DNA from: Paramacrobiotus richtersi
Taxonomy: Eukaryota; Tardigrada; Eutardigrada; Parachela; Macrobiotidae
Assembly: GCA_034698045.1 (NCBI GenBank)
Contig: JAQGAU010000772.1
Coordinates: 1-24,068, forward strand
DNA: 24,068 nt
Reading direction: 5' to 3'
Notes under the pieces: model-generated
Told to the model about the DNA's origin: nothing
The model's database searches: none
The model's input: only the letters and a program-made list of their open reading frames with translations
In this document: positions 17,997 through 24,068 of the stretch, in pieces
How positions within the stretch are numbered: position 1 is the stretch's first letter
Layout of the letters: each line of letters starts with the position of its first letter
Made by a program: the position numbers and the translations under genes

Positions 17997-20900
17997 CTAC
18001 TCTCGAAGCGACTTCTTCCGATCCAGCGCCTCCACCAGCAGCCGGTGCCCCTCGGGATCGGACGCCACGGCCGCGACGCTTTCCAAACCCTGGCGAATAT
18101 TCTCCAGATCGCGCTGATCCTCCTTCTCCATCCGCTCCTTCCGCTGCATCTCCCCGTCCATGACAAAACGCAGATAATTCTCCAGGACCCCCGGCAACTC
18201 CTCCACGCACTCCTGATAAGTGAAGAGAGTGAGGTGGGAATTGAACGGCGGGCGGATGGCCACGTGAAACATCCAGGCGGACGGACTGAAGCGTCCCTTA
18301 CCGGCACGGGGCTCGTCGTGGGCGGTGATCTCAAAGTGTTCTTGACCGGCACCGTCCTCCTCATCCGATGTGTCCGAGTATGCCAGGTCTGTGGGGGACA
18401 AGGGCATACAACATGTGTTTCCGGGTTAATTTAATGCCACTGTAGAATTTTAATTAACTTGTTAATGAGATTATTTTGATTAAATTTCATGTAAATTTTT
18501 AGTTCAATTTTTAATGGTTATTACAGGGTGATAACTGTAAAATTTTATTTAATTTTTCAATGGAATTATTTTGATTAAATTACGGATAAATTTGTACTTC
18601 AGTTTCTTTAATGGTCAATACAGGGTGCTAAATTTCCTTTGTTTACCCATCAACAGCCATTGAATCCAGTAATCGCTGATGTAATTAATATAATTTTTAT
18701 TTGGAATTGTTTTCTTCTGATTATTCTCCTCGACCTTTCTATTCTCGAACATTTGCATTTTTTAGAAAGTTTTGTTCAAGTTCCAAGAAAAAACCCGGTT
18801 TAGTTTTCTCGATTTCTCATATCCTGTACGAAATAACCAAGCTTTTTTTTCTGCAACAAACAGCTCAAGCTGTACTTGTCGTGTACGTAGTATTCCGCTA
18901 AAATAATTAAAAATCACATCCCGTAATTAAAAATCTTCATAGTCGAAAATCAAGCGTGATCAATATGAAAACCATTTAAGAAATCTTTCAACAAGTATAT
19001 TTAATCAAACACCTGACTCAGAAACGTACCCTCAGTTATTAAACAAAAACCAAATACAATTCAAATATATTAAATACCGAAATATACCAAAATAGTGGAT
19101 CTTGTACGGAAGTAATTTTCTTTTATTTGCTCCCTCTCTTTTTCTTTCTTCTGTTTTCTCCAACAATGTTAATTACCTTCGCGCAGTTGATCCTCTTCCT
19201 CCTGGGTCAGTTTCGGTGGTTTGGGCGGGACAACGGGACGTGGCAGCGTGAGAACCATGCACAACGGGATTTCCGGGGAGCTGGCACGGCTGCTGATGGA
19301 CGGCAGTGATGAGCGGACGCGTTTCTGGCCGGCAACGGGTTTCGGCGGAGCAGAGGCACAACTGGCGGGAACTTCCTCTACAAGTGATTGAATTTTTAAT
19401 TTACCGATGCTGATACAGCAGATACGATAAAAAACAATTTAAAAAAGCGATAAAGATTATGAATACTTAAAAATGAATAAAATAATGCGCAAAATTACCG
19501 TAAACACACGTACGTATGTACAATGCGCTTGTGATGTTATACAATGTGCCCAATAATTATGGAAGATTAATATATTGTACCATATTTATTTATTACTGTA
19601 CAAACTGTACGGATGATAATCTAACTATAAAAATGCAGAATCCCGGTAATCGATACATACACGTAGTCACATACTGGACGGAAACTGTGTACTTTATGAT
19701 AACTGCATGTCAAATTCGACTTACAATTAACGACGCCATTCCAGATTAATTTTTTGACACTATTTCGAAATCTTCGCAAAAGAATCCTGTATCGTTCATA
19801 ATTTAATTATTTTTAAATTTATTTGTGGTTTTGCCCACTGGATCCTGATTTAAGGTAATTAATCAACTAATTATTTTTAACCGAATTAACGATTTAATTT
19901 AACTTCACTAATTAATTAAATATCTAATTTAACATCACTAATTAATAATCGAATTTAACTTAAATAATTGGTTAATTAACCAGATAGTGTAACTTAATGT
20001 AATTAACGTAAATAACTGATTAATTAATTAGCTTGTTTAACTTACTGCAATCATAATTAATTTGTTTTTCTATTTTTTAATTATTACATTTACATTTATT
20101 ATTTTCCTTACTAAGAAACTGTATGGAATCACTGTCCGACTTCTCCGGTGTGTCCTGTTTGCGCTTCCGCGACGGCTGACTGGTCGGTTTGGGCTCGGTG
20201 CGAGCGCTCTGGGCGCGCGTACTGTAGCGGTGCTCGCGCAGTCCCAGCCGTTTACAATGCTTCCCGCGGATTCTATCAGACGCGCGACGCTTCGCTTTAC
20301 CCACCGCCGTCGGCTTGGCTGGTGGCTTTTTCGGCAGGGATTCAATCGACGGAGCAGGAGCTGCACGAAAACACGACAATTCTGTTTGTTGTTTTTCTAA
20401 ATTTTGGAATTATTTGCAAATTAATCTCCAGTTTAATTTATTTTTTTCTTAATTTATTCCTCATAAATTCTGTTTTATTTATTTTATTATCTAACCACAC
20501 TAAATTAATAAAAAATTAATTGAACATAAAAAATTTTAAAACGAATAAAATAACTTTTCTTACACAAATATTAATTTCACATTACAAAATTAAGTCTAAT
20601 TCTTTAGAAACAATATTATGGGAAGGAGACCAATGGAGAACACGAGCAGGAAACACGAAAATGGAAAGAATGCGCTCGAACATAAAGGAAATCTGAAAAC
20701 TAACTAAATCACGACAGATTTACACGATTTCAGCCTTTGGAGTTTTCAGTCGATTGTAACGTAATGCCGATTTGCATACCGTAGGTTACATTTAAAAGAA
20801 TAGAATAAGAATAAAAAATATAAACAATCGACTACGAAAATATATCCAATAAATTTATTAAATTATCCTAAAACACAATTCAAATTTAAACTTCGAAAAC

Positions 20901-22295
20901 CCTTTGAATTAACGAAAAATTTAAGGTAAAAAAAGTATTATTCATTTCAATAAGAAACATTACCAACGTCAGGAACTTTTAACGGAGGAAAACCTGGAAA
21001 AATCATAAAAATTCTAATTAAAATGAAATCACCACCAGAAACTCGAAACAATTCAAAAACCTCATTTCACATCGGTTCGATTACAGAAAAATAGTAAAAA
21101 AATTCGATTGCAAATAAAATCCAAGAAATCGATCCCAGTTCCTAGTAAAAAACAATTAATATAAAGAAAACCTCACTTGGCTCTTTGGGAGGCGGTCCCG
21201 GTGCGCTCTCATCGTGAAGCAGCACTTCGCCGGTTTTCACCCATTCCAGTTGCAAGTTTTTATCCACGACAGAATACAGCGTCCGTCCGTCATCGTCCTT
21301 TTCCGTAAGTAACACCTTTTCGCCCTAACAAATTTAATTCAAATTTTACAAAGGGGTTTTTCGATTCGGTCAGAATACCGTCGGGTTCCCAGTCGAAAAT
21401 GCGAAAAGAATTATTTCGTAAATAATTTCATCTGACTGTAGCTGCTACGTTTTAATATTCATCTACTTTTTCCTGTAGAAAGCATTTTTATTACGCGTAA
21501 GTAATGCTCAGGTGAACAAACAGCAGACGTAATCACAAAATTCCATAAATAACACAAAGAATTGAAAGAAATATCAAAAAACGTTTTGCCGTTCTTTTTT
21601 CCATGAAAATTCTGTCAGATTTGGTTGTTTTAAAACAATTTTTGATTCCCTCTACAGAAAACCAAGAATAAACTATAGAAGTGATAACATTTTCGAAGAA
21701 TATCTTTCGGAAGTAAAACAAGATATTTGCACAGTAATTTTAAAAAATACGAAAAAAACGAATCGTTTTACTTACCATGAATTTATTTTCAATTATTTTC
21801 TGAAAGAAATATTCGTCTTTTCCTTTCCAAAATGCAGTTAAATACCAAAACAATATTAATAATATTAAAAGAAAATAACGGGAATAATAACGATGTCGAA
21901 AAATTATAGCCATGATGCCAAAACAATCTGGGGAAAAATCGTTAAAAAATTTAATTACTATGTTAGAACGACACACAAATGTTCACTTTTGACTTGCGAA
22001 ACGATTCTGCAAACAGTACCTCATACTGCACAGCCAGATAGTCAATAACAGCATCCTGACAGTTCCACTCTCCCTTCATCAGCGACTCAAACGTCTCCCA
22101 CGTATCATCCTCCTCCCCATATCCCTTCCAGCGCACCTTGAACTCCCCTCGATATGGATCCGTCGCCAGCCGATCATTGACAATAGCCGCGATCTCGTAC
22201 TCCTCGGGTGTTTTCTCGCGGCGAGTGGTCTTCTTCTTGGCACCCTTCTTCTTCCCGTAGTTACTCAACGTCAAGCTGCCGCGTTTCCGTGCCAT
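17997..22295 (-). CDS. Chromodomain protein B, HP1-like layout (6 exons)
   Basis: Exons, 5' to 3': 22295-22020, 21324-21177, 20993-20964, 20360-20112, 19377-19177, 18388-17997. All junctions are GT-AG with phases 0,1,1,1,1, and the total of 1296 nt encodes 431 residues. A Lys-rich N-tail precedes a chromodomain (about 31-92) with a complete aromatic cage (Y33, W56, Y59; VRWKGY). Exon 2 (GEKVLL..., ending in a Pro-rich run) and the 30-nt exon 3 join it to a long basic, Ser/Pro-rich linker (SRKRKQD). An acidic SDTSDEED motif (306-313) leads into a domain at about 320-377 alignable with protein A and resembling a divergent chromo shadow domain. A charged helix (QRKERMEKEDQRDLE) ends the protein. 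It is likely a nuclear methyl-lysine reader. A splice-acceptor-like tract lies eight bases before the ATG. The splice model is mine. Confidence 0.84.
19800..20060. repeat. Low-complexity taattaatta repeat in intron 4 of gene B
   Basis: Variants of aacttcactaattaattaaatat recur through this stretch. It is intronic and resembles the low-complexity DNA at 16255-16480 in base content, but the units differ. Confidence 0.7.
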
Positions 22296-23926
22296 GCTGG
22301 GATCTGGAAGAACAAGGGCAGATGGTTGGAAGATCGGGACTGATCGAGGTTATCAATCAGGAAGTGTTCGATGGAAGTGTTGGTTTTTGGTTCGTTGATT
22401 GACCAAAGTCTACCTGTTGCGTCTGTGGTACTTTACCTGGAGATTTCACAGTGAAAACCAACAAAACGTTGTGGATTTAGGAAAAAAATGATTCTAAAAT
22501 GTAAAGTTGGACGAAGAAACAAGCAAAAATAACAGGAAAGCTCGGGAGAAAGCACAAAGAAGGAAAATGTTTGTTCACGATGCAAGACCACGAGCGTGTG
22601 ATGCACGATGAATCACCAGTTTTTCACAATAGTGGCGTGTTGAGCCGAGGTTACTGACTCGGAAATTCCTTGATTATGCTGCATCTTTTGCACTGTCCCT
22701 TCAATTTGCTGTTTTCCTAGGTTTTTGCAGAATTCTTGCAAATTTGTATTTTGCCGCTATAGATTACAGCACCATAAATTGTTTTAAATACTGTTTAAAC
22801 GGATTGGCAGAATGCGGCGCACATGAATCCCCTGTTACGTCGGTTATGAATGGAATGCGGAAAGGAGGCTCGTTACGCTCCCGTCTATGTCCAGCCAAAC
22901 GTAGCAAAACAGACAGTCAATAATTCCCAATTTTATCAGCTTTTTATCCTCCGTATTCATTATATCTGCATAATTTCCATATCAGAATAAGATATATCAA
23001 TCATTAAGAACTAATTACTATTGTGCAATCATGCAAAAGCCATTTTTTCAACATATAACAAATGTGAAACGGATGACCATAAAAACACGCAGGTCTGTAA
23101 TTTGTGTTCGAAATCCCCTCCGACTTTGGTATGCAAATCCAACTCCCAGAAGAAAGAAAAACCAAAAAAAAATTCCCCGAGATCAACATTCATCCGGCAA
23201 ATTCATGTCACGCTCTGGTTACCGGGCCGCCAATATACGCACTCCACCGCGGACTGATACGCAAAGAAGGGCTGTTTTCTTGAGATGTCGACACGTCCCC
23301 GTATCGATATCATCCGTATCAGTTAGCCGGTGCTTTCACAATAGGAGCGATGGTCCTGAAAATGCAGAACATTATTAACTGTTTATATTATTATTAAAAT
23401 TTATAAAGTTATTTAATGTTATTGTTAATTTACTATTTTGCTCAAATTTTGTAGTATTTTTGTTGTTATTTTTCAACTGTATATTTTAGGTTTTAATATG
23501 TGATAATTTAAACTTTATTTTTTATTTTTTATTATGCGGTAATTTTTAATTCTGTTGGTTCACTATTTTTCATTAAATGCGGTTCACTAACAATGAAAGA
23601 AAAACAACGTTACCAGTGGATTATTAATAAGTTCCAGAGATACCGTATTTCGTACGATTACAAGCACAGATTTATACCAAATTAATTATAAGCATTTCTG
23701 TCAAGCCTAAGATGGTAAGACAAATTTCGTAGTAAATATATCAAATAAGATTGTTTAAGTGCGAAAAAAAATAGAAAAAAATTTTCACCAGAAGAAATAA
23801 ATAATAAAATTAATAGTATAGTTAAACTGTTAAGAAAATAGTGTCTGCAACACGTTACAAAAAATAATAAAAATTGCCACAGGAAAAAAATAGTACAAAA
23901 ATCACTACGATCGAAGATCCCGGCTT
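22296..23926. other. Region between the BMP gene 3' end and chromodomain gene B
   Basis: Both flanking genes are on the minus strand, so this holds the BMP gene 3' UTR or a 3' UTR intron, followed by the promoter of gene B. Overlapping ORFs at 23004-23378 on both strands (up to 115 codons, basic) resemble no family I know. From 23380 the DNA is very AT-rich. No RNA gene is seen. Confidence 0.5.
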
Positions 23927-23936
23927 ACCTGCTTGA
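23927..23936 (-). other. Consensus splice donor eight bases after the BMP stop codon
   Basis: On the minus strand the sequence after TGA is TCAAGCAG followed by GTAAGC, with the donor GT at 23928-23927. CAG|GTAAG is a full donor consensus. If used, the last coding exon is followed by an intron in the 3' UTR. Confidence 0.45.
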
Positions 23937-24068
23937 TCATCTGCATCCGCACCCTTCCACCACCATATCCTGATAGTTCTTGAGCACCACTTTCTCATGT
24001 TCATCCAGGTACAGCAGACTGATGGGGCTCAGCTCGGTGGGGATACAGCAGACCTGCGGCACGGCACC
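23937..24068 (-). CDS. dpp: BMP2/4/Dpp-class TGF-beta ligand, C-terminal 43 residues
   Basis: The frame runs in from the window edge and stops with TGA at 23939-23937. The peptide is the end of a TGF-beta mature domain: VCCIPTEL, then [20 protein letters not shown], and finally the invariant CGCR terminus. The paired Cys and the final CxC belong to the cystine knot. [13 protein letters not shown] is typical of the BMP2/4/Dpp branch rather than the activin or BMP5-8 groups. The product is a secreted dimeric morphogen precursor that signals through type I/II Ser/Thr kinase receptors to Smads. The rest of the gene lies beyond 24068. The exon seems to continue to a consensus donor at 23928, just after the stop. 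The symbol reflects the subfamily; BMP2/4 would be the vertebrate name. Confidence 0.93.
   Translation of the reverse strand, partial: GAVPQVCCIPTELSPISLLYLDEHEKVVLKNYQDMVVEGCGCR

Noticed and set aside
17894..18434. Arg/Trp-rich and other long ORFs over the last exon of gene B
   Set aside because: They are shadow frames of the GC-rich exon 18388-17997, whose own frame joins in phase to the upstream exon.
20062..20519. Plus-strand ORFs of 112 and 123 codons
   Set aside because: They are antisense shadows of exon 4 of gene B (20360-20112).
23004..23378. Basic ORF of 115 codons and overlapping frames on both strands
   Set aside because: Several frames are open together, there is no family resemblance, and the region lies where the BMP 3' UTR is expected.
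1..24068. CRISPR arrays, bacterial operons, tRNA or rRNA genes
   Set aside because: The tandem arrays are AT-rich units without spacer structure. No Shine-Dalgarno-led gene clusters and no cloverleaf or rRNA-like sequence were noticed.

Overview
The window looks like nuclear DNA of a bilaterian animal. Protein-coding islands of balanced to GC-rich composition sit in very AT-rich introns and intergenic DNA, and introns have GT-AG borders. The edge carries a BMP-type growth factor, and there are chromodomain and BTB proteins plus intronless class A-like GPCRs. An ecdysozoan is likely and a tardigrade is my best guess, but nothing here proves the phylum.

Layout. (i) 1-165 is the 3' end of an unidentified plus-strand gene. 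(ii) 3609-4541 is an intronless GPCR. (iii) 5649-5915 is a frameshifted TM7 relic of another receptor. (iv) 10990-6372, minus strand, is an eight-exon chromodomain gene ('A'), whose exons I assembled from splice sites with consistent phases. (v) 11627-12538 is an intronless MATH-like/BTB gene, head-to-head with A. (vi) 12925-13422 is a retrotransposon relic. (vii) 15138-16067 is a second intronless GPCR, about three quarters identical to the first. (viii) 22295-17997, minus strand, is a six-exon chromodomain gene ('B'). (ix) 24068-23937, minus strand, is the last 43 codons of a BMP2/4/Dpp-class ligand.

Main result. GPCR(+) followed by a converging chromodomain gene(-) occurs twice, about 11.3-11.6 kb apart. 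The GPCR 5' and 3' flanks are repeated at the same spacing, so the window looks like an old tandem duplication of a receptor/chromodomain block. The receptors have stayed similar. The chromodomain proteins have diverged strongly, but both keep an N-terminal chromodomain with a full aromatic cage, a basic linker encoded by phase-1 symmetric exons, and a C-terminal exon that begins with the same acidic motif in the same phase. That exon runs into a domain resembling a divergent chromo shadow domain. I read A and B as an undescribed pair of HP1-like heterochromatin proteins. The family assignment of the C-terminal domain is inference.

A third copy of the receptor 3' flank (about 13700-14123) has no receptor in front of it. 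With the TM7 relic and the possible receptor tail at 1-165, it points to repeated birth and loss of receptor copies at this locus.
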